Positions 16,344 to 24,393 of a stretch of DNA of 27,171 bases are shown piece after piece. Within the stretch, counting starts at the first letter, position 1, and each line of letters starts with the position of its first letter. A model generated the notes under the pieces. It did not search any database. It was given only the letters and a program-made list of their open reading frames with translations, and was not told where the DNA came from. The DNA comes from Gammaproteobacteria bacterium UBA4475 (lineage in GTDB: Bacteria > Pseudomonadota > Gammaproteobacteria > Pseudomonadales > Azotimanducaceae), in NCBI GenBank assembly GCA_002389265.1, contig DGOD01000073.1, positions 1-27,171 on the forward strand. Direction: 5' to 3'. The position numbers were made by a program, and so were the translations under genes.

Positions 16344-18692
16344 CTAACTTATCTGCTCAAGTAAAGCCTTAGCTTCCTCAATTTCGCTATCAGAGCCACC
16401 GACTATGATCTCCTCCAGCGTCTTCCGAGCAGCCTCTTCATCATCCATATCAATATAAGCCCGGGCTAAATTAAGCTTGGTACCCATATCGTCATCAAGA
16501 TTAAAGTCTTCGTCATCCAGATCCAAATTAAAGCCATCATCATCCAGATCATCCAACTTCAAGGCATCACCTTCCGCTGAATCTTTATCGGCTAACAAAT
16601 CGAGATCTTCATCAAGATCCGCTTCATCAAGACTGAAGGAGAAGTCTTCATCTAATTCGAGTGCATCTTCGCCATCCAGGCTCAGCGTGTCCTTTGCCGT
16701 ATCGACGGCAACATCTTCTGCCAGTGACTCACCGTCAAGATCAAGGTCCAGATCCAGATCATCAATCAAGTCATCGTTAAGCACCAGATCATCGGCTTGT
16801 GAGCCCAAAGCATCAACGGTGTCGGTTGCGGGCGCCTCATCACCATCAGTATCGAGTTCGAGATCATCGTTACTATTAAACTCGAAGTCACTGGCGTCTG
16901 TCTCGCTGTCAAGATCGTCCAAATCAAAAGACAAGTCATCATCAGCTGGCGTGCTCTCGATAGTCGACACGCTCATCGCTGCGACTTCGCTTTCCGCCGC
17001 CCCTGGAATTTTTGCTTGAAGCGCCAGAGCTTGCTCAATAGTTTGGTCATCGGCCGACTGACGAAGAGCTTCGAGCTGCAAATTGAACCCCGCCGCATCT
17101 CCTGTTTCGACATAGACTTCAAGTAGCTTAAGACGGATATCAGACCGATCTGGCTCAGCCGCGATCGCCTTCTGCAAAAAACTGATAGCTTGCGGGAAGC
17201 GCCCATAGGCTATGTAGATCTCAACTTCTCCCATCACATCGGTGGTCTGCGGGCTGGCGTCATCCTCTATATCGGCCAATTGATCCGCCGGAACGACATC
17301 CCCTGCGTCCAGGGAATCGTCCATCGCCGACGATGCGTCGACAACCGCATGTTCGAGCTCATCATTATCCGCCATGGCTTTATCTTGGCGGCGTTTGCGG
17401 TAAATCAGACCACCCGCAACCATGCTGATCAGCAGCAGTCCCAGACCGCCGAGAACAAAAGGGTCGGCGAGCAACCCAGCGCTGACATTGCTTGGCTTCG
17501 GCTTATTGACCGCCGCATTTGCCAGCTCGTCCTGCGCCCTTTGCACTTCCGCTCGAAGCGCGGCTAATTGGTCGTCTTTCAGCTTGACGATCTCACTCAG
17601 GGTTTCGATTTGGCGTGCCAGATCGTCCATCCGCGCGTTGAGTTCGCTATTCGCGCTTTGGGTCCGGTCAATATCTTCTCGAGCCAGTGCAAGCTCTGCC
17701 GCCATCGCGCTATTCGTTGCACCACTTGCGCTGCTATTGGAACCAGCACGCTGGCCCGCGTCGTCAGCATCGCTATTTTCTGCCGACACCAGTCTCAACT
17801 CACCCTCGTCGTTATTGCGACCACCAGATTGCTGGTTCCGGGGCTGCCGGCTGGTGGCATCCAGTTGAGTGACCGGCGCACTACTGCGGCGGGCGCCAAA
17901 ATCATCATTTTGAACACGCACCGCATCTATCGCGGTTACCTTAGTTTCACGCTGAATCTCTTCTTCATCAGGGATGCGAAGCACATAACCCGCTTTGAGC
18001 AAATTGATATTGTTATCGATAAAGGCATCCGGATTGGCTCTTTGCAGGGCCAACATGGTTTGCTGAACGCTGACACCGCGATTAGGGCGCACTTCAAGCG
18101 CAATCTGCCACAGCGTATCATCGACCCCGGTCACACCATATTCGCCGTCGTCAATACGCCCGCGCTTTATCGCTGCGGCGTTATCTGTCTGGAGTGTTGA
18201 GGCTGGAGTGACTGATGGCTCAGCAGCCGGTGCTGCGGCAAAAGACTGGGAGCTTGAAGCTGTCGCTGCTTGCAGCGGCATGACACTATCATCGGTAAAA
18301 ACCGGTGGATCTAGCAGCACCGTATATTCTCTCAAAATACGGCCGTTGGGCCACAAGACCTCCACCAAAAAGTTTAAAAATGGCTCATTAATCGGTCGCG
18401 TACTGGTCACACGTAGCATTTTTCCGCTACCGTTCGTCTGAACAACTTTGAATCGCAGGTCTGTGAGAGCGTAATTACGTTCCACGCCCACTCGATCAAA
18501 GTCTTCCTGGGAAGCCAGACGCGGCAAGATTTCTTCAACATCCAGACCACGAACATTGGTAAGCTCAATGTCTGCAACAAATTGCTGATTAAGTGCCGAC
18601 TGCAGATCAAGGCTACCCAATCCGACCCCAAAAGCCGGTGAAGTCGTTAATACCAGTAACGCTGCGCCGCAAACTAGTAGCCGCTGAATCAT
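16344..18692 (-). CDS. fimV: FimV/HubP-family polar landmark protein
   Basis: 782 residues. A signal peptide spans 1-22 (cleavage after AFG). The FimV N-terminal domain covers about 23-125, a LysM-like peptidoglycan-binding domain about 185-240, and a coiled coil about 330-392. One membrane helix lies at about 412-434. The cytoplasmic part has a TPR-like stretch (485-555), a strongly acidic low-complexity region (about 580-730) and the conserved FimV C-terminal motif (TKLNLARAYIDM, 733-782). In pseudomonads FimV supports type IV pilus assembly and twitching; Vibrio HubP recruits polar partitioning and chemotaxis factors. The start at 18692 is chosen for the GAGGG site ten bases upstream and the clean signal peptide; ATG 18719 would add nine residues. 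Confidence 0.92.
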   Translation of the reverse strand: MIQRLLVCGAALLVLTTSPAFGVGLGSLDLQSALNQQFVADIELTNVRGLDVEEILPRLASQEDFDRVGVERNYALTDLRFKVVQTNGSGKMLRVTSTRPINEPFLNFLVEVLWPNGRILREYTVLLDPPVFTDDSVMPLQAATASSSQSFAAAPAAEPSVTPASTLQTDNAAAIKRGRIDDGEYGVTGVDDTLWQIALEVRPNRGVSVQQTMLALQRANPDAFIDNNINLLKAGYVLRIPDEEEIQRETKVTAIDAVRVQNDDFGARRSSAPVTQLDATSRQPRNQQSGGRNNDEGELRLVSAENSDADDAGQRAGSNSSASGATNSAMAAELALAREDIDRTQSANSELNARMDDLARQIETLSEIVKLKDDQLAALRAEVQRAQDELANAAVNKPKPSNVSAGLLADPFVLGGLGLLLISMVAGGLIYRKRRQDKAMADNDELEHAVVDASSAMDDSLDAGDVVPADQLADIEDDASPQTTDVMGEVEIYIAYGRFPQAISFLQKAIAAEPDRSDIRLKLLEVYVETGDAAGFNLQLEALRQSADDQTIEQALALQAKIPGAAESEVAAMSVSTIESTPADDDLSFDLDDLDSETDASDFEFNSNDDLELDTDGDEAPATDTVDALGSQADDLVLNDDLIDDLDLDLDLDGESLAEDVAVDTAKDTLSLDGEDALELDEDFSFSLDEADLDEDLDLLADKDSAEGDALKLDDLDDDGFNLDLDDEDFNLDDDMGTKLNLARAYIDMDDEEAARKTLEEIIVGGSDSEIEEAKALLEQIS

Positions 18693-18817
18693 TATTGTCT
18701 TTCCCTCTGGTTGCCCCATAGCCTATCTGAAGTTGCCAGACCGAAAACACGTCACCCATGATGACTTCGAGTAGCTACCTAGAAATGGTCTACACTTATT
18801 GCGGTAAGTCTCGCTAA

Positions 18818-19834
18818 TCAAAGTCTTTTTACCAAATGTTCCGCAATTTGTATACTGTTTAGCGCCGCGCCTTTTCTGACATTATCCGAGACGATCCACA
18901 TATTCAAACCGTTCGGCGCGGAGATGTCTTGCCTGAGCCGACCGACGAACACAGGATCATTACCAGCGGAATCAGACACGGCCGTGGGGTACCCGCCGTC
19001 GACCGATTCATCCACAAGCGTGACCCCCGCAGCTTCTGCCAACAGTGTTCTCGCGGCAGCTGCAGATAAGGGGCCACGAGTCTGGATATGCACCGCCTCC
19101 GAATGCCCATAGAACACCGGCACTCGAACGCAGGTAGGATTAACCTCGATAGTCTCATCCTCAAAAATTTTGTGCGTTTCCCAGACCATCTTCATTTCTT
19201 CGTTGGTATAGCCATTGTCCTCAAAGTCCCCGATATGAGGAATCGCATTGAAGCTGATCTGCTTGGTATACACCGAACGCTCAATCTCTTGGCCATTCAG
19301 CAACCTGGCCGTCTGGCCCGCCAACTCCTCAACTCCACGTTTGCCTGAGCCGGAAACCGCCTGGTAAGTGCAGACATTAATACGGGCAATACCCACCGCG
19401 TCCTGGATGGGCTTTAAGGCCACCAGCATTTGTATAGTCGAGCAATTCGGATTAGCGATGATATTGCGACCCACATAGTCGGCAATGCGCGCCGAGTTAA
19501 CTTCCGGGACCACCAACGGGATCGAGGGGTCACGGCGAAAACAGGAGGTATTATCGATGACAACGCAGCCCTGGGCTGCTGCTATGGGGGCAAATTGCGC
19601 GGAAACCGAGCCCCCGGCAGAGAATAGCGCAATATGGGTATTGCTGAAATCAAAGGTGGCGAGATTCTCAACCCGAATTGATTTACCCTTAAATTGCAGC
19701 GTCGTGCCCGCCGAATTTTCACTCGCCAACAGGACGAGATTATCTACGGGGAACTGACGTTCCGCCAGAATTTCTAACATGACCTCACCGACCGCTCCGG
19801 TCGCGCCAACGATGGCGACGTTAACCTTTTCCAC
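18818..19834 (-). CDS. asd: Aspartate-semialdehyde dehydrogenase Asd
   Basis: 338-residue NADPH enzyme that reduces aspartyl phosphate to aspartate semialdehyde, the branch point to lysine/diaminopimelate, threonine and methionine. The Rossmann motif is VGATGAVGE at about residues 10-18, and the catalytic thiol is C131 in NPNCSTIQM. VSGSGKRGVEEL and HSEAVHIQT match the family. The start is GTG at 19834, with GGAG about seven bases upstream. It lies 125 nt upstream of fimV on the same strand, the asd-fimV neighbourhood of pseudomonads. A -10 box is at 19898-19893. Confidence 0.96.
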   Translation of the reverse strand: MEKVNVAIVGATGAVGEVMLEILAERQFPVDNLVLLASENSAGTTLQFKGKSIRVENLATFDFSNTHIALFSAGGSVSAQFAPIAAAQGCVVIDNTSCFRRDPSIPLVVPEVNSARIADYVGRNIIANPNCSTIQMLVALKPIQDAVGIARINVCTYQAVSGSGKRGVEELAGQTARLLNGQEIERSVYTKQISFNAIPHIGDFEDNGYTNEEMKMVWETHKIFEDETIEVNPTCVRVPVFYGHSEAVHIQTRGPLSAAAARTLLAEAAGVTLVDESVDGGYPTAVSDSAGNDPVFVGRLRQDISAPNGLNMWIVSDNVRKGAALNSIQIAEHLVKRL

Positions 19835-19892
19835 TGTGTTCTCCGTTATGATTTTTTACCTGTTCATTCATGTAAGTCTTTAAGAGCGCGGC

Positions 19893-19898
19893 ATTATA
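19893..19898 (-). promoter_or_regulatory. Probable -10 box of asd
   Basis: Perfect TATAAT on the minus strand, followed by GCCGCG. It would start transcription near 19886, about 50 nt before the asd GTG. No convincing -35 box is seen at 16-18 bp, so an activator or a weak -35 must be assumed. Confidence 0.45.
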
Positions 19899-20053
19899 CC
19901 CTTACGCAAGGTCACATATTGGATATTCTCACCAGCCTAACAGAAGTCCAGGCAAAGCCCGCATCAACTCCGTCAAACCCTCGCTTGTCGACGCCAAAGA
20001 CCAGCGCATGCTCTCCTGTTGGCGTGGCCGCGACGATGCTATGATCAATTCGC

Positions 20054-20082
20054 TTGTAACACAAATTCATATTTCTTATTAA
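20054..20082 (+). promoter_or_regulatory. Probable promoter of the LysR gene
   Basis: TTGTAA (20054-20059), a 17-bp spacer and TATTAA (20077-20082). Transcription would begin about 10 nt before the LysR ATG, leaving a very short leader. The assignment is based on box similarity and spacing. Confidence 0.45.
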
Positions 20083-20099
20083 CCCTATAAGCGGCTGGA

Positions 20100-20975
20100 A
20101 TGATCGATTTAGATAGCATTAAAGCTTTTGTCGCCGTCTCGGAAACCGGTTCCTTCTCCATTGCGGCCAATCGCCTACATTTGACCCAACCGGCGGTCAG
20201 CAAGCGGATCGCGTTGCTCGAAAGTCAGTTAAATGTTCGATTGTTTGATCGTATCGGCAGAGTTATTAGTTTGACTGAGGCTGGACGTGTCTTCGACCCG
20301 CGAGCCCGACTGATTCTTCAGGAAGTCGAGGACTCGCAACGGGCCATTCGCAACCTCAGCGGGACTGTTGCCGGCCGCCTGTCGTTGGCCACTAGCCACC
20401 ATATCGGTCTTTGGCGATTGCCCACGGTGCTAAAAACCTATTCGGAACGCTTTCCCGCTGTGATACTGGATCTGCACTTTATGGACTCTGAGGTTGCACA
20501 CGAACAAATCGTGCAGGGTAATCTTGAACTTGGCATCATCACGATGGCACCAAGGTCCCACGAACGCTTGGCGTCTCGAGCGATTTGGACCGATGACCTA
20601 GTCTTTGTCTGCGCCCCAGATCACGCTCTGGCGAGTTACGCCTTGCCCAGCCTTGAGCAAATCGCTGCCTTCCCCGCCATTCTGCCGGACATGAGCACTT
20701 TTACTGGCCGCATCATCAAACAGATATTCGAGGATCAAGGCCTGCCGATTCATGTCAGCATGTCCACCAACTACCTTGAGACCATCAAGATGCTGATTAC
20801 CATTGGCCTGGGCTGGAGCGTCCTGCCACGCAGCATGCTGGACGACACTGTCTGCGTATTGTCGGTGCCGAATATTCGAATCGAGCGCAAACTCGGCGTT
20901 ATTCACCACGTCCAACGCAGCTTGTCTAACGCTGCCCTGGCATTTATGGACTTATTGGCCGAGGACGCCTCCTAA
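20100..20975 (+). CDS. LysR-family transcriptional regulator
   Basis: 291 residues. The N-terminal winged helix-turn-helix (residues 1-60) has the standard [19 protein letters not shown] and LFDRIGR. The C-terminal effector domain (about 90-290) has a periplasmic-binding-protein fold. Its effector cannot be read from sequence. Homologues I remember with this N-terminus lie next to leuCDB-asd in pseudomonads, divergent from leuC, so a link to leucine or aspartate-family metabolism is possible. Here it is divergent from asd across 265 bp. It ends in the same four bases as aroC (CTAA, 20972-20975), with no room for a terminator between them. The ribosome-binding site is weak. Confidence 0.9.
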   Translation: MIDLDSIKAFVAVSETGSFSIAANRLHLTQPAVSKRIALLESQLNVRLFDRIGRVISLTEAGRVFDPRARLILQEVEDSQRAIRNLSGTVAGRLSLATSHHIGLWRLPTVLKTYSERFPAVILDLHFMDSEVAHEQIVQGNLELGIITMAPRSHERLASRAIWTDDLVFVCAPDHALASYALPSLEQIAAFPAILPDMSTFTGRIIKQIFEDQGLPIHVSMSTNYLETIKMLITIGLGWSVLPRSMLDDTVCVLSVPNIRIERKLGVIHHVQRSLSNAALAFMDLLAEDAS

Positions 20976-22057
20976 AACCTTGGCCCCACCGGCACGACAT
21001 TGGCATTCTGTGCTCGATGCCGCAGCAGGTGATCCATCAGGACAATAGCTAACATAGCCTCGGCGATCGGCGTAGCCCGGACCCCAACACAGGGGTCATG
21101 GCGGCCCTTGGTCACGACCGCGGCAGGATTACCGGCGCTATCGACACTCTGACCTGGCTTGGTAATACTGGATGTCGGCTTTAAGGCGATACTGACGGTG
21201 ATATCCTGACCGGAGGAAATCCCCCCCAGAATGCCGCCCGCATTGTTCGACGTGAAACCGTTCGGTGACATTTCATCTCGGTGCATGGAGCCCTTCTGGG
21301 TGATGGATGCAAATCCAGCCCCGATCTCTACGCCCTTAACGGCATTGATACTCATCATTGCATGGGCAATGTCCGCATCAAGTCGATCAAATACCGGCTC
21401 ACCGAGTCCAGGCATTAAGCCCGAGGCGACAATATTAATCCGCGCGCCGATAGAATCACCCTCGCGTCGCAGGGCATCGATCATTTGCTCAAGACGCGGC
21501 ACCAGCGCAGGGTCTGGACAGAAAAATGGGTTTTGCTCGATCTGGTCCCAATCAATGATCTGCGGGCTCAAGTCACCCATCTGCGCCATATAGCCCCTAA
21601 CCAGGATGCCGTGCTCAACGGCTAAGTATTTCTTGGCCACTGCCCCGGCTGCTACGCGCATGGCGGTCTCGCGGGCCGAGGAACGCCCACCCCCACGATA
21701 ATCACGAACGCCATACTTTTGCGCATAAGTATAGTCAGCGTGCGCGGGTCGATAGACGTCCTTGATGTTCGTATAGTCTTTCGATTTTTGGTCTTGGTTC
21801 TCAATCAGCAGGCCAATGGGCGTACCCGTCGTCAATCCTTCAAATACCCCTGACAGAATCTTGACCTGGTCAGATTCCTGGCGCTGGGTCGCATACTTTG
21901 AGGTTCCAGGTTTGCGGCGATCTAGATCACCCTGCAGGTCCCGTTCATTCAACGCCATCCCCGGTGGACAACCATCGATGATACAGCCCAGCGCCAAGCC
22001 GTGGCTCTCACCAAAGGTGGTCACTCTGAATACGTCTCCAATACTGCTACCCGGCAT
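20972..22057 (-). CDS. aroC: Chorismate synthase AroC
   Basis: 361-residue FMN-dependent enzyme that converts EPSP to chorismate, the last common step to Trp, Phe, Tyr and folate. The N-terminal signature GESHG, then IIDGCPPG, and the central [11 protein letters not shown] are intact, as is [10 protein letters not shown]. Length is usual. The ATG at 22057 has a strong site, AAAGGAGT, at 22070-22063. A TATAAT -10 box lies at 22088-22083. It supplies chorismate for the trp genes and, via pABA, complements folE and folC in the same window. It is divergent from folE and convergent with the LysR gene. Confidence 0.97.
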   Translation of the reverse strand: MPGSSIGDVFRVTTFGESHGLALGCIIDGCPPGMALNERDLQGDLDRRKPGTSKYATQRQESDQVKILSGVFEGLTTGTPIGLLIENQDQKSKDYTNIKDVYRPAHADYTYAQKYGVRDYRGGGRSSARETAMRVAAGAVAKKYLAVEHGILVRGYMAQMGDLSPQIIDWDQIEQNPFFCPDPALVPRLEQMIDALRREGDSIGARINIVASGLMPGLGEPVFDRLDADIAHAMMSINAVKGVEIGAGFASITQKGSMHRDEMSPNGFTSNNAGGILGGISSGQDITVSIALKPTSSITKPGQSVDSAGNPAAVVTKGRHDPCVGVRATPIAEAMLAIVLMDHLLRHRAQNANVVPVGPRF

Positions 22058-22071
22058 ATCTCACTCCTTTA

Positions 22072-22168
22072 CCTAAGCCCGCATTATAACCCTAAGTGAG
22101 CCGAAACTGCTGCGCTGTCGTAACTTAGTAATCAACCACTTTACCCGATTGTAAGATTGGCTTAGGGT
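22072..22168. repeat. Repeated CCTAAG / CTTAGG elements between aroC and folE
   Basis: GGCTTAGGGT at 22159-22168 is the reverse complement of two upstream elements: CCTAAGCC (22072-22079) matches its left eight bases and ACCCTAAG (22089-22096) its right eight. The first two flank the aroC -10 box; the third lies 10 bp before the folE start. This could be a shared operator for the divergent pair, or coincidence. Confidence 0.25.
22083..22088 (-). promoter_or_regulatory. Probable -10 box of aroC
   Basis: Perfect TATAAT on the minus strand followed by GCGGGC. It places the start near 22076 and the leader at about 20 nt, just containing the AAAGGAGT ribosome-binding site. No good -35 box is visible. 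It is flanked by the inverted-repeat elements described for 22072-22168. Confidence 0.45.
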
Positions 22169-22178
22169 AGCGCTATCA

Positions 22179-22748
22179 ATGACTGGACTTGAGTATATGC
22201 AAGACGCGTTTAAGAAAATTTTGACTGAGATTGGCGAAGATCCTAATCGTGAGGGCTTAATCGACACGCCAGAACGGGCGGCTAAAGCCATGGCATTCCT
22301 GACCCACGGCTATGGTCAAACTCTGGATGAGGTCGTTAATGAAGCCTTGTTCGAGTCTGATACTAACGAGATGGTTATCGTCCAGAATATTGAGCTGTAT
22401 TCCATGTGCGAGCACCATATGTTGCCATTTATCGGCAAATGTCATGTGGCTTACATCCCGACCGGCAAGGTGCTAGGACTCTCCAAGGTAGCACGCGTGG
22501 TGGACATGTACGCTCGCCGCCTGCAAATACAGGAAAACCTAACCAAGCAAATCGCTGAAGCCATTCAATCAGTGACAACGGCCTCGGGGGTCAGCGTGAT
22601 TATAGAAGCAAAACACATGTGTATGATGATGCGGGGTGTCGAAAAACAAAACTCGGTGATGAAAACCTCCGTCATGCTCGGCGACTTCAGAGATAGCGCA
22701 CCAACACGTATGGAGTTCATGTCACTGCTCAATCTTTCCTCAAGCTAA
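22179..22748 (+). CDS. folE: GTP cyclohydrolase I FolE
   Basis: 189-residue type IA GTP cyclohydrolase. It converts GTP to 7,8-dihydroneopterin triphosphate, the entry to folate and related pterins. The zinc ligands are present as C77 and H80 ([10 protein letters not shown]) and C148 (HMCMMMRGV). [20 protein letters not shown] is the standard core. It is a complete zinc-dependent enzyme, not the FolE2 type. The ATG at 22179 is preceded by AGGGTAG at about nine bases; an in-frame ATG at 22197 would still leave the family core intact. It is divergent from aroC and convergent with the DUF4892 gene, 37 nt apart. Confidence 0.96.
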   Translation: MTGLEYMQDAFKKILTEIGEDPNREGLIDTPERAAKAMAFLTHGYGQTLDEVVNEALFESDTNEMVIVQNIELYSMCEHHMLPFIGKCHVAYIPTGKVLGLSKVARVVDMYARRLQIQENLTKQIAEAIQSVTTASGVSVIIEAKHMCMMMRGVEKQNSVMKTSVMLGDFRDSAPTRMEFMSLLNLSSS

Positions 22749-22785
22749 CTGACAACCCGTTTAAAACTTTCCAATTAGGGTTTCG

Positions 22786-23721
22786 CTAATCGGCCAACAA
22801 CAACTCTAGGCGCGCAGGGGCATCAATGCTTGGCGCCAGCGGCCCGACGCCGTAGGCCTGTAGCCGTGACTCAGCAATACCCAATTTGATTAAACGCAGG
22901 CGAAACTCGCCAGCCGCCGCAGCCGTTCTCGTCATCGCAGCCAGGACGGTTTCGTCTCGCTGCAGCGCGTCATGGCCGACGACGTACAGACTTAAAGCTG
23001 GGTTATCCATCAGCGCCGCAACCACCTTGTTTGTGGCGGCAACATCAGGTCGCAGCCCGATCTTGACGGCGGCACCGGATGTCAGTGCCTGCAATAGGTT
23101 CGCCGAATCCAACGCGTTCGCTGCCGCTGCGGAATCTCGTTGCGGTTTGATGGTATCTAAATGGGCATAGACCTGCCCGGTTGCGCGCTGTGCGACATAG
23201 ATCGCCAGGTACTGACCATCGACTACACCGACAACATAATGCTGGTATTGCTCTGGGCCATACAGGATTCGACGCTCGAACACGCTGTTAGCCCAATAAT
23301 TACTGCTGCCGCACTCACGCCCTGCACATTGATACAAAATCTGCCCCTGGCGCTCCAACTGCTCCAAGTAAAAATCGAAGACCAAATTACTACGGGGCTC
23401 GTCGGGCAGTAGATACGTATTGCGCGTGCGTTCACCTTGAACGTAGCGAGATGCCTCTGGCGCTATCTCGCTGTTCACTTTCTTCAAGGCACCCAGCATG
23501 ACGCGATGAGTCGAGACGCCCTGTTCGCTTGCGCTCTCAACTAGCTGGGCACGCGGATACAGCGCGATGATACTATCACCGTTGTCTGCACCCATTGCGG
23601 CCAGGGGCAACCAGGCCAACAACAGCAAAGCGCAACATCGTCTCTGGAAACCGATCAGTTGAACTCGAATACCGACGTTAGTTATTCGGTTCCGTTTTAT
23701 CCGCAGGTATCTATCGACCAT
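22786..23721 (-). CDS. DUF4892 domain protein with degenerate OmpA-like C-terminus, exported
   Basis: 311 residues. An N-terminal signal peptide (long basic n-region, hydrophobic core at about 28-40, likely cleavage after AAMG or GA) has no lipobox. The DUF4892 part (about 50-200) begins YPRAQLVESASEQ and contains the Cys pair CAGRECGSSNYWAN. The last 100 residues resemble an OmpA/Pal-type domain: VVGHDALQRD in place of the usual GHTD block, then LGIAESRLQAYGVGPLAPS. The peptidoglycan-binding Asp is displaced, although an Arg is retained nearby. A periplasmic envelope role is inferred; the function is unknown. The ATG overlaps the 3' end of sixA by 25 nt, and no later start precedes the signal peptide core. 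Confidence 0.8.
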   Translation of the reverse strand: MVDRYLRIKRNRITNVGIRVQLIGFQRRCCALLLLAWLPLAAMGADNGDSIIALYPRAQLVESASEQGVSTHRVMLGALKKVNSEIAPEASRYVQGERTRNTYLLPDEPRSNLVFDFYLEQLERQGQILYQCAGRECGSSNYWANSVFERRILYGPEQYQHYVVGVVDGQYLAIYVAQRATGQVYAHLDTIKPQRDSAAAANALDSANLLQALTSGAAVKIGLRPDVAATNKVVAALMDNPALSLYVVGHDALQRDETVLAAMTRTAAAAGEFRLRLIKLGIAESRLQAYGVGPLAPSIDAPARLELLLAD

Positions 23722-24149
23722 CTCAGCTCACTCGTTTGTGGTGAAAAAACGTCCAATGTAATGGCGACAATCGAAGCCGTACCCATCATAACGGCTTCAC
23801 CGGTAAGATAATCTATGAATTCACTGACAAAGGGCTGATGGGTGACCAATAGCGGAGTTGCGAAGTTACTGGTTGCCAGTAACGCTAATACTTGGCACAT
23901 ATCACCGGCGGGAGAAAGACTATCCCAGCAGAGAATCGCAGGCTGATACCCCAGGCGGGTCGCCATCAAACCCGCAGTCTCTTGGGCTCGGGACAAGGGA
24001 CTGGCGATGATGTGAGATACCTGAACATTCGCGTCTAGCAGGCTTGCTCCCTTAGCCATGACTTCCTCTACACCCAGCAAACTCAAAGGCCTATCCGCAT
24101 CGGGGTATGACATCACGGCATCACCGTGGCGCATTAACAGTAGATTCAT
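23697..24149 (-). CDS. sixA: Phosphohistidine phosphatase SixA
   Basis: 150-residue member of the histidine phosphatase superfamily. The RHG motif is at residues 7-9 (LLLMRHGDAV) with the nucleophile H8. SPLSRAQETA follows, and a second conserved His lies in VTHQPFVSEF. E. coli SixA removes phosphate from histidine phosphotransfer proteins, including the nitrogen-PTS protein PtsN/NPr branch; the target here is unknown. The ATG at 24149 has AGGTGA seven bases upstream. It is the first gene of a two-gene unit with the DUF4892 gene and is divergent from the DUF1631 gene across 244 bp. Confidence 0.9.
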   Translation of the reverse strand: MNLLLMRHGDAVMSYPDADRPLSLLGVEEVMAKGASLLDANVQVSHIIASPLSRAQETAGLMATRLGYQPAILCWDSLSPAGDMCQVLALLATSNFATPLLVTHQPFVSEFIDYLTGEAVMMGTASIVAITLDVFSPQTSELRWSIDTCG

Positions 24150-24393
24150 TCCTGGTCACCTTGTCACGTTTCATGGCGGCGGCATGCCCATTGGTTTGCT
24201 AAAGATTACCACATAAGACGAACTTCCCAGACCAGCCGGGACCTCGCTAGAAGCACCGCCAGCCCAGCGCTTAGGCTTCTTCTAAAAATACAAATTACTT
24301 ACATTTTTCAATCCCAACCTTGCCTATATCGCTATACTTACCTTGCTATTGGCGTTATGTTATTTTTCCACTTCTATCTAACAGCTCATTTCC
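24150..24393. other. Divergent intergenic region sixA / DUF1631 gene
   Basis: 244 bp carrying the starts of two divergent transcripts. A TATACT -10-like box is at 24333-24338 on the plus strand, with no acceptable -35 box. AGAAGC and GCTTCT near 24250-24280 form a 6-bp stem with a 20-nt loop. No small gene with a credible start and ribosome-binding site is seen. Confidence 0.4.

Noticed and set aside
16477..17019. 180-codon Ser/Arg/Lys-rich frame antisense to fimV
   Set aside because: It is the mirror image of the acidic Asp/Glu/Ser tract of FimV; composition alone keeps it open.
17190..18200. Long plus-strand frames antisense to fimV (about 125-210 codons)
   Set aside because: They lie opposite a gene with clear signal peptide, LysM and membrane segments and show no recognisable motifs.
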